Part shown: piece by piece, positions 15,444-24,037 of the stretch
How positions within the stretch are numbered: the first letter of the stretch is position 1
Layout: every line of letters starts with the position of its first letter
NCBI RefSeq assembly: GCF_001570485.1
Contig: NZ_BCTA01000021.1
Location: forward strand, 62,001-126,000
Reading direction: 5' to 3'
Origin: Mycolicibacterium novocastrense
GTDB taxonomy: Bacteria; Actinomycetota; Actinomycetes; Mycobacteriales; Mycobacteriaceae
DNA: 64,000 nucleotides
The notes under the pieces: generated by a model
The model's input: the letters and a program-made list of their open reading frames with translations, nothing else
Told to the model about the DNA's origin: nothing
The model's database searches: none
Made by a program: the position numbers and the translations under genes

Positions 15444-17588
15444 CTATGCCACCTCGAGAAGCAACCCGGAATCAGGACTGGAAATCCGGTGCGAACCGGG
15501 TTCGGACGCAGTCGTGTTCGGCTGCTTGAGCTGCGCGATCATCGTCTCGTAGTTGTCGGTCTGCCACGCCCTCATGAAGGCGTCCAGCGGAACCTTTAGT
15601 TTCTTCCCCTGCTCGGGGAATCCGCTGTCGTTTAGGTAGACGACTCGCTCGTCGAAATCGATTCCGGTGACGACCACCTGATGGTCTGCGGAGGAGATGC
15701 CGGGTAGCGGGTCGCCTTCGACAGCGTTCCAGATGGTTCCGCCCTGAACGCCGACCGACACGGCCTTGCTGCTGTCCTCCAGTGCGAACGCCAAGGCTCT
15801 CAGCGCGAGGTTGCCCTCCGTTTTCTCATATTTCGTGAGGGTGGCCGTGATGCCGTAATCGGACTCCAGCAGAGCAATCGCGTCTCTGATGTCGACGCGA
15901 TCCTGGGTGTGTAGGCCCTCGTACATCTTCTCACCCGGGTTGGCAACGCTATCGGCCTCCATTGCCTTCTGGGCGATGTCCGCTTCCTCCGGCGTGGTTC
16001 CGGTCAGTTGACCGACGATCATCGCCGCCGACTGCAACACGCAGTTCTCGGCCGTCTGCACCCGCCAGTACTGCGCGCTGTCGTCCGGGTCGCCGTAGAG
16101 GCCGGTGAACACGGCCGGTGCCCTGAACCAGTCCGTCAGTCCGTGGATGAACTCTGTCACGGCGAACGAGAGGTAATTGACGAATTCGGTCACCACGACC
16201 GCCGCGGTGTTGGCGAGTTCGGAGACCACAAACGCTGCACTGGCGACGAGCGCCCCCAGCGGATTCTCCGCGTGCTGCGCGAGTTGCTCGTTGAAGGCTT
16301 CTGTGCGGGCAGCCTGCGCTTGATTGAATGCGTCGAGTCGTTGGGTTTGCGCCTTCTGGTACGCCGTGGCCCGTTCGGCTGAGGTCGGCTCCACGGTCAG
16401 CTGGTCAGGCACCGACCACGACGGGTGTTCGGGGTCAGTCCCGGAGTCGGAGTCCGCCGTCGTGGTGACGGGAACCCACTCCTCCGAAGGGGTTCCGGCG
16501 GTCAGAGTGTTTGCGACCTGCTGCGTGTCGACGGCCAACTGGTCATCGTTCATCCGCTCCAGATCGCGGCGCATCAGGTCCAGCGAGCCCACCAGGATGA
16601 CGCCCGGCAGCGGCTCCACCGGACCGTCGACTGTGGACAGCGGCGAGCCGAGGCCGACCGCCGACAGCAGTCCCGACACGACACCGACCGATGCGGTAGA
16701 CGTGACCGGATCGGGTGCTTGGGCGACGACGGTGCTGTCGTTGTCCGCATCCGAGCTCTCCGAGGGCACCAGGGGCGCGTCGATCACCAGCGTGCCCGTG
16801 CTCGCTTCGCTTATGGTATCGACGCCGGCGGTTTCGCCTGAAGTCGTGAGATCGGCTGCGCCGGAGTCGGTTACGTGTGCGAGGGATCGAGCGCTGATCT
16901 CGCTGTCCGGTCGGCTCACGCCCGTCACGCTGACAGCGCTCGCGGTGGGCTTCTGCGCGATCACCGAGGACTCGGTGGGCACTCGGTCCGATCGATTCTT
17001 CTTTTGCTCCCGCTCGATCAGGTCGGCCGGTGGCGCCGAAGTGTCAACCAGCTCAGGGGGACTGGTCGATGGGCCGTCGACTACGCCGTCGACTGGCGTC
17101 GAGGCGGTCTCAGCCGTGGTGGCCCCGCTCGACGACTCGGCCGCCGACTGCGTGGCGGACGAATCCGAGGACTGCCGCTCGGTTGTCGATTTTTTCGTGG
17201 ACCGTGTCTCGGAGGCGTCGGGGCTGGACTTGACGGTCGACCGTCCGGCGCCGACGGACGTTCTCGGCTTTGTGCCCGAGACAGTCGACGTCGACGAACC
17301 GCTCGACGACTCCGAACCCGGGTCTGTGGGCGAGGACGAATTCGTCGCCCCCGACGATGTGCCCGTCGATCCCGACGATGTGCCCGTCGATCCCGTCGAC
17401 CCAGATGACGAGCTCGCCGACCCCGACGAGCTCGAGGACCCGGATGAAGACCCCGCCGATGAACTCGAGGACGACTGCCCTCCGTCGTCGGCGAACGCCG
17501 ACCCCATGCCGCAGGTGCCGACCAAACCCGCTACCCCGAGCGAGAAGGCGACGGCCCCGACCCGTAACGCCACCCTTGCCGAATTCAT
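15444..17588 (-). CDS. Secreted serine-rich protein with C-terminal C39-like peptidase domain
   Basis: 714 residues. It has a Sec signal peptide (ALRVGAVAFSLGVAGLVGTCGMGSAFA), then a very serine/glycine/threonine-rich stalk (about 35-170) and an acidic linker. A helical part around 400-490 includes short hydrophobic runs (LGALVASAAFVVSELANTAAV). The last about 200 residues look like a papain-fold C39-like peptidase: QTAENCVLQSAAMIVGQL with the cysteine, SADHQVVVTGID with the histidine and YLNDSGFP with the aspartate. Probably cell-surface or secreted; substrate unknown. A 21-base perfect tandem repeat lies in the serine-rich part, and a hairpin covers its ribosome site. Confidence 0.8.
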   Translation of the reverse strand: MNSARVALRVGAVAFSLGVAGLVGTCGMGSAFADDGGQSSSSSSAGSSSGSSSSSGSASSSSGSTGSTGTSSGSTGTSSGATNSSSPTDPGSESSSGSSTSTVSGTKPRTSVGAGRSTVKSSPDASETRSTKKSTTERQSSDSSATQSAAESSSGATTAETASTPVDGVVDGPSTSPPELVDTSAPPADLIEREQKKNRSDRVPTESSVIAQKPTASAVSVTGVSRPDSEISARSLAHVTDSGAADLTTSGETAGVDTISEASTGTLVIDAPLVPSESSDADNDSTVVAQAPDPVTSTASVGVVSGLLSAVGLGSPLSTVDGPVEPLPGVILVGSLDLMRRDLERMNDDQLAVDTQQVANTLTAGTPSEEWVPVTTTADSDSGTDPEHPSWSVPDQLTVEPTSAERATAYQKAQTQRLDAFNQAQAARTEAFNEQLAQHAENPLGALVASAAFVVSELANTAAVVVTEFVNYLSFAVTEFIHGLTDWFRAPAVFTGLYGDPDDSAQYWRVQTAENCVLQSAAMIVGQLTGTTPEEADIAQKAMEADSVANPGEKMYEGLHTQDRVDIRDAIALLESDYGITATLTKYEKTEGNLALRALAFALEDSSKAVSVGVQGGTIWNAVEGDPLPGISSADHQVVVTGIDFDERVVYLNDSGFPEQGKKLKVPLDAFMRAWQTDNYETMIAQLKQPNTTASEPGSHRISSPDSGLLLEVA
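17350..17391 (-). repeat. 21-bp perfect tandem repeat inside the serine-rich coding region
   Basis: Bases 17350-17370 and 17371-17391 are identical. On the coding (minus) strand they add seven residues per copy in the Gly-Ser-Thr stalk (GSTGTSS pattern). Slippage here would change stalk length without a frameshift. Confidence 0.85.
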
Positions 17589-17620
17589 CAGCGGTCCGAC
17601 ACCTCCGCCGGACCGCTGAT
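17587..17620 (-). promoter_or_regulatory. 12-bp perfect hairpin over the translation start of the C39-like gene
   Basis: On the minus strand ATCAGCGGTCCG pairs with CGGACCGCTGAT across a 10-base loop GCGGAGGTGT. The loop carries the GGAGG ribosome site and the stem ends within the ATG start codon (17588). It may control translation of the downstream gene, or serve as part of a terminator for the gene at 17632-17859; no T-run follows, which favours the first. Confidence 0.5.
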
Positions 17621-17631
17621 CTGAGAGGGCA

Positions 17632-17859
17632 TCAGCTGCTCAGCCAGACGTACCAGAGGCCGTCGCCGCCCTGACGGCAATCCCAGTGCCCGTAGTTGGC
17701 GTCGCCCTGGGCGATCTCGACGTTCGGACCGTCCACATTGCAGGCTTCGAGCGTCGAGTAGCCGCCCTCCACCTGTACTTCGTCGGCGTGCGCCACGCCG
17801 ACACCGAGGGCCAGCAGCCCTCCCAGCGCCAACGTTCCCGCCGCGATCATCCTCTTCAT
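17632..17859 (-). CDS. Small secreted protein (75 residues)
   Basis: Begins MKRMIAAGTLALGGLLALGVGVAHA, a clear Sec signal peptide with an AHA cleavage site, preceded by GGAAGG. The mature part of about 50 residues has two cysteines (LEACNVDG and HWDCRQGG), probably one disulfide, and ends DGLWYVWLSS. Unrecognised family; short exported proteins like this occur throughout mycobacteria. A longer frame reaching 17970 is ignored because it would bury the signal peptide. Same strand as the C39-like gene, 43 bases upstream of it. Confidence 0.78.
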   Translation of the reverse strand: MKRMIAAGTLALGGLLALGVGVAHADEVQVEGGYSTLEACNVDGPNVEIAQGDANYGHWDCRQGGDGLWYVWLSS

Positions 17860-18015
17860 GCTCGTGCCTTCCGTAGCTGGTTTGGACCACCCCGCCCTGA
17901 TTGCCGACGTAAACGTCGCGCGCGCGGATTGAGAATTATTAACGCAACTGTTAGCGAGCTGGCAGCACAAAGTTAGTTAGTTCATCTGTTCAGATGACAT
18001 TTGCGAGGGTACGAC

Positions 18016-18678
18016 TCAGAGATCGTCGACGGACAGGATGTCGTCCTGGATCGCTCGGGCGACTAGAGCCGCCTTGGTCGGCGCCGGCCGGCCGACCGCC
18101 GCATATTTCGCCCGCACCCGCTGCAGGTGGGTCGCGACGGTGGAGGGCTCGATGTACAGCCGCTCGGCCACCGCATTCTTGTTCTCGGTCTGAAACCAGG
18201 CGATCAGCACCTGTTGTTCTCGGCGAGTCAGCTGCGGGCGGGCCTTGCGGCGGCCGCCGTGCAGCGTCGGGGGCACGTGCGGGCGGCCGTGGTGGGCGGC
18301 GTCGATGGCGGCCGCCAGCACGTGTTCGGGTTCGTGTTTGGCGATACAGCCGACCGCCCCCGCATCCAGTGTGGCGGCGACGACGTCGTCGTTGACCGAA
18401 CAGGTGTAGACGACGACACGATGGCCGGCGTTGCAGATCTCGCGCAGCGCAGCGAGGTCCGGACCACCGCCGTCGCAGGGCAGGTCGAACAACACGACGA
18501 GTCCCGGGGTGGCCTTCCGATATGCCGCGGCGAACTCCGCTGGACTGGTGAAATGGCCGATGATCTCGGTGTGTGGGTGGCTGCGCCTCAACCACGACAG
18601 GATGCCCGCGTACACGACTCGCTGATTGCCGACGACCACGACCGACGTCGAACGCTCCTCGTCGTCCGGCGGTGGCAT
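18016..18678 (-). CDS. LuxR-type response regulator (NarL/FixJ class)
   Basis: 220 residues. The N-terminal receiver-like domain (STSVVVVGNQRVVYAGILSWL) has the phospho-acceptor region LVVLFDLPCDGGG, and VVYTCS with a switch Thr/Ser; an acidic pocket near the start is not obvious. The C-terminal LuxR helix-turn-helix is LTRREQQVLIAWF, ...KNAVAERLYIEPSTVATHLQRVRAKY. No sensor kinase is adjacent, so it is an orphan regulator. The atypical receiver pocket suggests it may not be controlled by ordinary phosphorylation. Confidence 0.83.
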   Translation of the reverse strand: MPPPDDEERSTSVVVVGNQRVVYAGILSWLRRSHPHTEIIGHFTSPAEFAAAYRKATPGLVVLFDLPCDGGGPDLAALREICNAGHRVVVYTCSVNDDVVAATLDAGAVGCIAKHEPEHVLAAAIDAAHHGRPHVPPTLHGGRRKARPQLTRREQQVLIAWFQTENKNAVAERLYIEPSTVATHLQRVRAKYAAVGRPAPTKAALVARAIQDDILSVDDL

Positions 18679-18902
18679 GCCGCAGACCCCCTATGTCGTG
18701 CAGACGCCGCTGCAGTTGTTTGCTTATGAAAGCATCGCTACGCGGCCCACGAGTTCGCTTTGAGCTAAATCGATCTCGTGGCGCGGCGAGTGTTCGCGCA
18801 TCATGCGGATGGTTGCCCATAACTCTACTGATTGAAACGCGAACGAACGCCAAGGCGCCGAGCAGCCAGGGGTCCCAGCGGGACTGCTACGGCCGAGCCG
18901 GC

Positions 18903-19238
18903 TCAGCAGAACTGGTACTCGACGTCCCAGAAGCCGGGTGAGGGGATCCAGCGGGCCGAGAACTGTCCGCCGAGGGCGGGATCGGCATCGTGGATCATTC
19001 CCGTCCCGCCGACGGCCGGAACGAAGCCCGGCGGATCGCATGAGATCGAGACCGGCTCTCCCGGCGTATCGGGCGTGCACCCGATCTGCTTCACGAGGTA
19101 GCCATCGGTGATCGTCCACTCCGCACTGGCTTGATCGGGGCTCGGCAGAGGGGGTGAGGCGTGCACGACGGCCGACGCCCCGATGGTCGCGGCGGTGATC
19201 ACGCCCGCCACCGAGAGGATGAAACGCTGACCGCGCAT
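18903..19238 (-). CDS. Secreted protein, unknown (111 residues)
   Basis: A GGAGGTGTCGG ribosome site precedes MRGQRFILSVAGVITAATIGASAVVHA, a Sec signal peptide with a VHA-SP cleavage site. The mature part of about 84 residues contains three cysteines (IGCTPD, ISCDPP and the very last residue), proline-rich loops and the end SPGFWDVEYQFC. I do not recognise the family. The 190-base gap to the divergent formamidase gene should carry both promoters. Confidence 0.8.
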   Translation of the reverse strand: MRGQRFILSVAGVITAATIGASAVVHASPPLPSPDQASAEWTITDGYLVKQIGCTPDTPGEPVSISCDPPGFVPAVGGTGMIHDADPALGGQFSARWIPSPGFWDVEYQFC

Positions 19239-19430
19239 CCGACACCTCCTTGCACACCCGACCTCTGTGACGTTAGTCGGCTCGGGATCGGGCGGTTTCG
19301 TTTCGGCTCAGTCGGGATCGGCGCCCGACCGGCGCCGCGCGTGGACGTCAACGGCTTCGAACCTGACGGCAACATCCCGGCAACACCGCATGGATAGCTT
19401 CGGGCGACCGACAACCCGGAGGTCATCTAA

Positions 19431-20785
19431 ATGAATGAGTCGTTCGCCGCAGCCGCTGCCGAAACCCTCACCAGGGGGATCGGACGACGCGATTTCGTGC
19501 GCGCGGTGGCAGCGGTCGGGGCCGGGGCGGGCATCACCGCCGTCGCGGCCGCCTGTGCGACGGACGACACCCCTGCGGCGACCGGCGCGACGCCCGGCCG
19601 CTTCGAGATCCTCCAACCCGACCACGGCGACATCGCCGGCGACCACTATCTGCAGTCGGCGCCCGATCAAGTGCTGTGGGGTTACGTGCCCACCGTGCAT
19701 GCCGCGCCGGTGATTCGGATGCGCTCGGAGCAGACCATCACCGTGGACACCGTCTCCCACGAAGGCATCCTCGAGGATCAGGGCCGCAATCCCGTCGAGT
19801 ACTTCGGCGGCAAGGGAGTCAAGGAATCCGATGTCCTGCAGGACGCCATAGCGGTCGCATCCGAATACAACCGCACACCGCGCGACTTTGACAAGGACGG
19901 TCCGCATGTGGTGACCGGCCCAGTATTCGTCGAAGGCGCTCAACCCGGTGATGTGCTGAAAATTGAGACGCTGCAGGCCATCCCGCGGGTGCCGTATGGA
20001 GTGGTTTCGAGTCGGCACGGTAAAGGCGCGCTTGCTCGCAAGGCCGACGGAACTGCGCCGGATGGCATCAGCATCGAAGAAGTGATGCCGCCCGTCGCCA
20101 CCGACCGCAGGCCCAACGCAAACCCGCTCGAGTACGGCAATGTCTCCACCTTCACCGCCGTGGAGGACGGTCACGGCGTCATGTCTTACGGTGACGCGCG
20201 GGTGCGGTTCCCCTGTCACCGTTCATGGACCTGATGGGTGTCGCCTTCTCACAGGACCGGGATATGACTGCGCCGACGGCGAATTCGATCCCACCCACCG
20301 TCGCCGGCGGCAACATCGACATCCGGCTGCTGGGCGAGGGTTCCACGCTGTACCTTCCGGTCTTCGCAGAGGGTGCCCTGTTCTACGTCGGCGATCCGCA
20401 CATGGCGATGGGGGACGGCGAAGTGGCGCTCACCGCAATGGAAGGCTCACTGCGCGGCACCTACCGCCTGACGGTCTGTAAGCCCGGATCCGGTGATGCG
20501 CCCTCGGTCGCATACCACTATCCGTTCGCCGAGACCGAATCCGCCTGGCTGCCAATAGGATTGTCGGATCCCGACGGGGCGACCGGAGGTAACAGCAGCG
20601 ATCTGAACATCGCGATGCGGCGGGCCGTTGTCAACGCGCTGGACTTCCTGCAGAACGACAAGGGGATGGACCGTGCGACCGCGTACGCCTACCTGTCGGC
20701 TGCATCGGATTTCGTTGTCTCCCAGGTCGTCGACCGCACCGTCGGCGTGCACGGCCAGATCTACAAATCACACTTCACCGTGTGA
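19431..20785 (+). pseudogene. Acetamidase/formamidase family protein with Tat-type signal, split by one frameshift
   Basis: Two overlapping frames make one protein of the acetamidase/formamidase family. The first (19431-20234) has a twin-arginine signal (GIGRRDFVRAVAAVGAGAG) with a possible lipobox VAAAC, then GDHYLQSAPDQVLWGYVPT and VTGPVFVEGAQPGDVLKIE. Frame is lost at the run of four C at 20210-20213. One added C restores RVRFPLSPFMDLMGVA and continues in the frame ending at 20785 (GEGSTLYLPVFAEGALFYVGDPHMAMGDGE, the metal and substrate region). Either a recent inactivating deletion or a sequencing error in the C-run. The rest is well conserved, which speaks for one of these recent causes. 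Confidence 0.85.
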
Positions 20786-20805
20786 GCGGGCGCGTGGCGG
20801 CGTCG

Positions 20806-21300
20806 TCACCGCCCTGACAGGTACTTCTCGAGCTTGTCCAGCGCAGCCTTGTAGCCCCACTTCATCCCGAACGCGGCCATCTTGGCCTTCGTGCCGATGT
20901 TGGTGATCGTGACGTTGAGTTGGACGACTGTCATCCCGTCTCTCTCGGTGAGGATGACATCGTTGACGTGCTTAATCGTCGATCCTTCCTCCTCGCCCTC
21001 GGTCCACGACCGCGCGTCATAGGTCAGGCGCGAGGGTTCCTCGACGCGGGTGAACGTGCCGCTCATCGGCCAGCGGGTGCCCTGGTACTTGCCCATGGCC
21101 TCACCGGCCTCCATGACGATGTGGATCCTCCCGCCGACCACCAAATCGATCTCACATTCCGGCACGAACGTCTTCTCCGGGCCCCACCACTCCCGCACCA
21201 TGTCGGGATTCGTCCAAGCCTGCCAAACGGTTTCGATCGGGGCGCGGTACGAGCGTTCGAGGTTCAGCTTCTTGGTCTTCTTGAACATCTGCATCAGCAT
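20806..21300 (-). CDS. AHSA1/SRPBCC-domain protein paired with ArsR regulator
   Basis: 164 residues starting after AGGAGGACTCACC. The activator-of-Hsp90-ATPase-like fold is seen in LERSYRAPIETVWQAWTNPD, REWWGPEKTFVP, GGRIHIVM and the final helix MKWGYKAALDKLEKYLSGR. In bacteria such proteins occur typically right behind a small ArsR repressor, as here (46-base gap, same strand). The function of these pairs is not established; hydrophobic-ligand binding is the usual suggestion. Confidence 0.88.
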   Translation of the reverse strand: MLMQMFKKTKKLNLERSYRAPIETVWQAWTNPDMVREWWGPEKTFVPECEIDLVVGGRIHIVMEAGEAMGKYQGTRWPMSGTFTRVEEPSRLTYDARSWTEGEEEGSTIKHVNDVILTERDGMTVVQLNVTITNIGTKAKMAAFGMKWGYKAALDKLEKYLSGR

Positions 21301-21345
21301 GGTGAGTCCTCCTGGTGTCGATCGGGCGGTCAGGCGGTGCAGCGG

Positions 21346-21669
21346 TCAGTCGTCAGTGCGTTCACTGATGGACTCGAGATACCTGCCCAGCGAATCGAGG
21401 CGGGTCTCCCAGAGTTGTGCGAAGGACTCGGCCCAGCGGCCGATGTCCTCGAACGGTGCGGCCTCCAGGTGGTAGATCCGCCGCCGAGCCAGGGCCTGGC
21501 CGGCGACGATCCCCGAATCACCCAGCACCCGAAGGTGCTTACTGACCTGCGGCTGGCGGATTTCGAGTGCCTCGGCGATCTCGCCGACCGAAAGCGGCCC
21601 AGCGCGCAACAATTCGACGATCTTCAGGCGGCTTGGTTCGGCGAGAGCTCCGAAGACCGTCGACTGCAC
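21346..21669 (-). CDS. ArsR-family winged-helix repressor
   Basis: 107 residues, MQSTVFGALAEPSRLKIVELLRAGPLSVGEIAEAL followed by the recognition helix region IRQPQVSKHLRVLGDSGIV. This is the ArsR subgroup found with AHSA1 proteins. No metal-binding cysteine pair (CxC) is present, so metal sensing is unlikely. It lies upstream of the AHSA1 gene in one operon. Between it and the divergent NAD(P)-binding gene is a perfect palindrome expected to be its operator, which could control both directions. Confidence 0.9.
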   Translation of the reverse strand: MQSTVFGALAEPSRLKIVELLRAGPLSVGEIAEALEIRQPQVSKHLRVLGDSGIVAGQALARRRIYHLEAAPFEDIGRWAESFAQLWETRLDSLGRYLESISERTDD

Positions 21670-21690
21670 GGTTCGACGCTAGGACCCATG

Positions 21691-21714
21691 ACATATTCCT
21701 GTCAAGGAATATGT
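21691..21714. promoter_or_regulatory. Candidate ArsR operator, perfect 10-4-10 palindrome
   Basis: ACATATTCCT, spacer GTCA, AGGAATATGT. It sits 22 bases upstream of the ArsR start (21669) and 22 bases upstream of the divergent start at 21737, almost exactly centred in the 67-base intergenic space. The A/T-rich ATATTC half-sites stand out from the GC-rich background and resemble ArsR-family operators. Confidence 0.75.
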
Positions 21715-21736
21715 CCGGAGAGGCTACGTTGGAGGT

Positions 21737-22390
21737 ATGGCTCGCGTCCTGATCTTCGGTGGCCACGGCAAGGTGGCCCTGCACCTGTCCCGGATCCTCA
21801 GTGAGCGTGGAGACGAGGTGACCTCGGTGTTCCGCAACCCGGATCACTCCGAAGAGGTGATGGTGACCGGGGCCCAGCCACTGGTGGGCGATATCGAGGC
21901 CCTGGACGTCGAAGCCCTGACCGAAATCATCGCGGGACACGACGCGGTGGTGTTCGCCGCCGGCGCGGGCGGCGGCAACCCGACGCGTACCTACGCGGTG
22001 GACCGCGACGCCGCCATCCGCATCATCGATGCCGCCGAACGTGCGGGGGTTGGCCGATTCATCATGGTGTCGTACTTCGGTGCGAGTCCCGATCACGGTG
22101 TGCCCAAGGATAATTCGTTTTTTCACTATGCCGAGGCCAAGGCCGCTGCCGATGCGCATCTGCGGGCCAATGGTCTGCAATGGACGATACTGGGGCCGGG
22201 CCGCCTCACCCTGCAGCCGTCCACCGGACGGATCGCCGTCGGTCCCGATGCCGTCGGAGGCGAAGTCTCCCGTGAAGACGTCGCGCTCGTGGCCGCTGCC
22301 TGCTTGGCCGACGACAGCACTGTCGGACGCACCGTCGAGTTCAACAACGGCGATATCCCGATCGCCGAAGCATTCTCCACACTTGCGTGA
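21737..22390 (+). CDS. Atypical SDR / NAD(P)-binding protein (YwnB/BVR-B-like)
   Basis: 217 residues. The N-terminal MARVLIFGGHGKVALHLSRIL is a GxxGxxA-type dinucleotide motif of atypical short-chain dehydrogenases. VVFAAGAGGG, RFIMVSYFGA and the late WTILGPGRLTLQPSTGRIAV follow as in YwnB/biliverdin-reductase-B-like proteins. The classical YxxxK is not clear, as usual in this group. Divergent from arsR across the shared palindrome, so it is probably co-regulated with the ArsR-AHSA1 operon. Confidence 0.87.
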   Translation: MARVLIFGGHGKVALHLSRILSERGDEVTSVFRNPDHSEEVMVTGAQPLVGDIEALDVEALTEIIAGHDAVVFAAGAGGGNPTRTYAVDRDAAIRIIDAAERAGVGRFIMVSYFGASPDHGVPKDNSFFHYAEAKAAADAHLRANGLQWTILGPGRLTLQPSTGRIAVGPDAVGGEVSREDVALVAAACLADDSTVGRTVEFNNGDIPIAEAFSTLA

Positions 22391-22700
22391 TTCGGCTAAT
22401 CGCACCGGAAGTCGAGCAGGCACGAAGCAATTGAAATTCCGGAAGTTCCCGACTAATTGCGACGCTGACACGTAGGTCATCGAATGGGGGTTACCTCCAT
22501 TCCATCCGGTATGGTTTGGCCAGCTCAAGCGCCCGGCATAGCACCGGTATCCACTGCTCACCGGATTGGGCGGAACCCGGGAAGGGTCGGCTACGTGTGA
22601 AATCCGCATTTCGTATGTAGCCATTTCGCGAAATCACTCCGTGATCTATCCGGCCGTGCCACGATTCGCCGTATCCATTTCGACGACCGAAAGAAACGCC
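22391..22700. other. Intergenic region before a DUF732 gene
   Basis: 310 bases with no supported gene. An open frame starting at 22566 runs into the DUF732 gene, but its first 45 codons have no protein-like features and no ribosome site. The stretch is richer in A/T than its surroundings around 22425-22470 and 22600-22690. No repeat or terminator-like hairpin was identified. Confidence 0.5.
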
Positions 22701-23021
22701 ATGAAAGCAATATCCGCCGGCACCATTTTCGCCGGTTTAGCAGCCTCCGCCTTTTTCCTCGCACCGCTGGCGGCCGCCAGCCCCGAGGACGCCTACCTGA
22801 ATGTGCTCGGCGAGGCGGGCGTGACCTGGCCGGGTGCCACTCCCGACAACATGATCGCCGCAGGCAAGGGCGTGTGTACGGACTGGGCCAACGGCGCGAC
22901 TCTGGAGGGCGAGATCGCCGGGCTCGCAGAGCATCTCGATCCACATGACGCGGGTGTGCTCGTCGGTGCGGCGACGGCAGCGTTCTGCCCCGAGTACGAG
23001 GCCAAGGTCACCGAGGGCTGA
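22701..23021 (+). CDS. DUF732 secreted protein
   Basis: 106 residues. The signal peptide MKAISAGTIFAGLAASAFFLAPLAAA is followed by the DUF732 module: SPEDAYLNVLGEAGVTWPGA, ...AAGKGVCTDWANGATLEGEI, and a second cysteine near the end (AAFCPEYE). DUF732 proteins are mycobacterial, exported, about 100 residues, with one disulfide and unknown function. The start was chosen to put the signal peptide first. Two further members lie at 31113 and 38195 in this window. Confidence 0.87.
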   Translation: MKAISAGTIFAGLAASAFFLAPLAAASPEDAYLNVLGEAGVTWPGATPDNMIAAGKGVCTDWANGATLEGEIAGLAEHLDPHDAGVLVGAATAAFCPEYEAKVTEG

Positions 23022-23116
23022 CCTGCCCGGGCCGACTGGCCCCCATTCTGCGAGCGCCGGTCATACGATCAGCGCAGCCGTCCCGCGCTCGCCGGCCGAG
23101 GAAAGGAAAGCCGTTC

Positions 23117-24034
23117 ATGACGACATACGAGTCATCACGAGAGCCCGTGCGTGGGGTGACGCCGTCGCGAGTCCTGCCTCTGGTCGCCGCGGGATTGCTG
23201 GTGGTGGGATGCGGAGGCTCTGGAGGGGAGGCGGCGGAGGCCCACAACGCGTCGAAATCGCCTACCTCCCAAGCATCGTCGGCTGACCAGAATCCCGATC
23301 CCGCACCGGACCCCAACGCACCCGCCGACGGCGAGATGATCGTCTTCTATGACATGGCCACCACGCCCGAAGCGACCAACGGGCGCAACATCATGCAGAA
23401 CGGTCAACTGCTCGAAGAACTCGCGAACGATATCAACGAGACGCTCAGGCTGCCCCACAACATTTCCCTGCGCGGTTCGCAGTGCGATCAGCCCAATGCC
23501 TTTTGGAGCGCGGACGACAACACGATCACCCTTTGTTACGAGGATGCCGACTGGGCGCAGCGGGTGTTCACCGAAGCCGGTGATGCCGATCCCACGGCGT
23601 CGGCGCTCAATTCCGAGTACGCGACGTTTTATCACGAAGTCGGGCACATGGCGATCAGCATCTACGACCTTCCCGTCACCGGGCGTGAGGAGGATGTGGC
23701 AGACCAGCTTGCCGCGTTCGTGCTCTTGGCGCCGGGCGAGGACGGCCGGGCCGATCCCGAGTCGGTCCAGGCAGTGAAGGACTTCGCGCGGGCGTTCGGC
23801 GCCTCGGGTGCGCAGAACACGGTACTGAGCGCGGACGATTTCGCCGACGAACACTCATTGGACGAGACCCGCATGTACAACCTCGAGTGCTGGATCTACG
23901 GCTCAGACCCCAAGGCCAACGCGGACCTCGTCACCAGCGGTGAACTGCCCGAGGATCGGGCGTCGGGATGCCAAGCGGAGTGGGAACAACTCGACCAAGC
24001 CTGGTCGACGTTGCTCGACCCCTATTTCAAATAG
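23117..24034 (+). CDS. DUF4344 putative metallopeptidase lipoprotein
   Basis: 305 residues. The N-terminal signal ends in a lipobox (LLVVGCGGSG), so the protein is probably lipid-anchored outside the membrane. A proline/aspartate linker leads to a DUF4344 domain with the zinc-protease motif YHEVGHMAI (HExxH). Conserved context includes NAFWSADDNTITLCYE, REEDVADQLAAFVLL (a possible third ligand, glutamate) and LDETRMYNLECWIYG. Family members are putative metallopeptidases; no substrate is known. Monocistronic, convergent with the S51-type gene. Confidence 0.87.
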   Translation: MTTYESSREPVRGVTPSRVLPLVAAGLLVVGCGGSGGEAAEAHNASKSPTSQASSADQNPDPAPDPNAPADGEMIVFYDMATTPEATNGRNIMQNGQLLEELANDINETLRLPHNISLRGSQCDQPNAFWSADDNTITLCYEDADWAQRVFTEAGDADPTASALNSEYATFYHEVGHMAISIYDLPVTGREEDVADQLAAFVLLAPGEDGRADPESVQAVKDFARAFGASGAQNTVLSADDFADEHSLDETRMYNLECWIYGSDPKANADLVTSGELPEDRASGCQAEWEQLDQAWSTLLDPYFK

Positions 24035-24037
24035 CGT

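Noticed and set aside
16324-17619. Acidic 431-codon frame on the + strand, rich in Asp/Pro/Val
   Set aside because: It is the complement of the Ser/Gly/Thr-rich stalk of the C39-like gene; the repeat composition keeps the opposite strand open.
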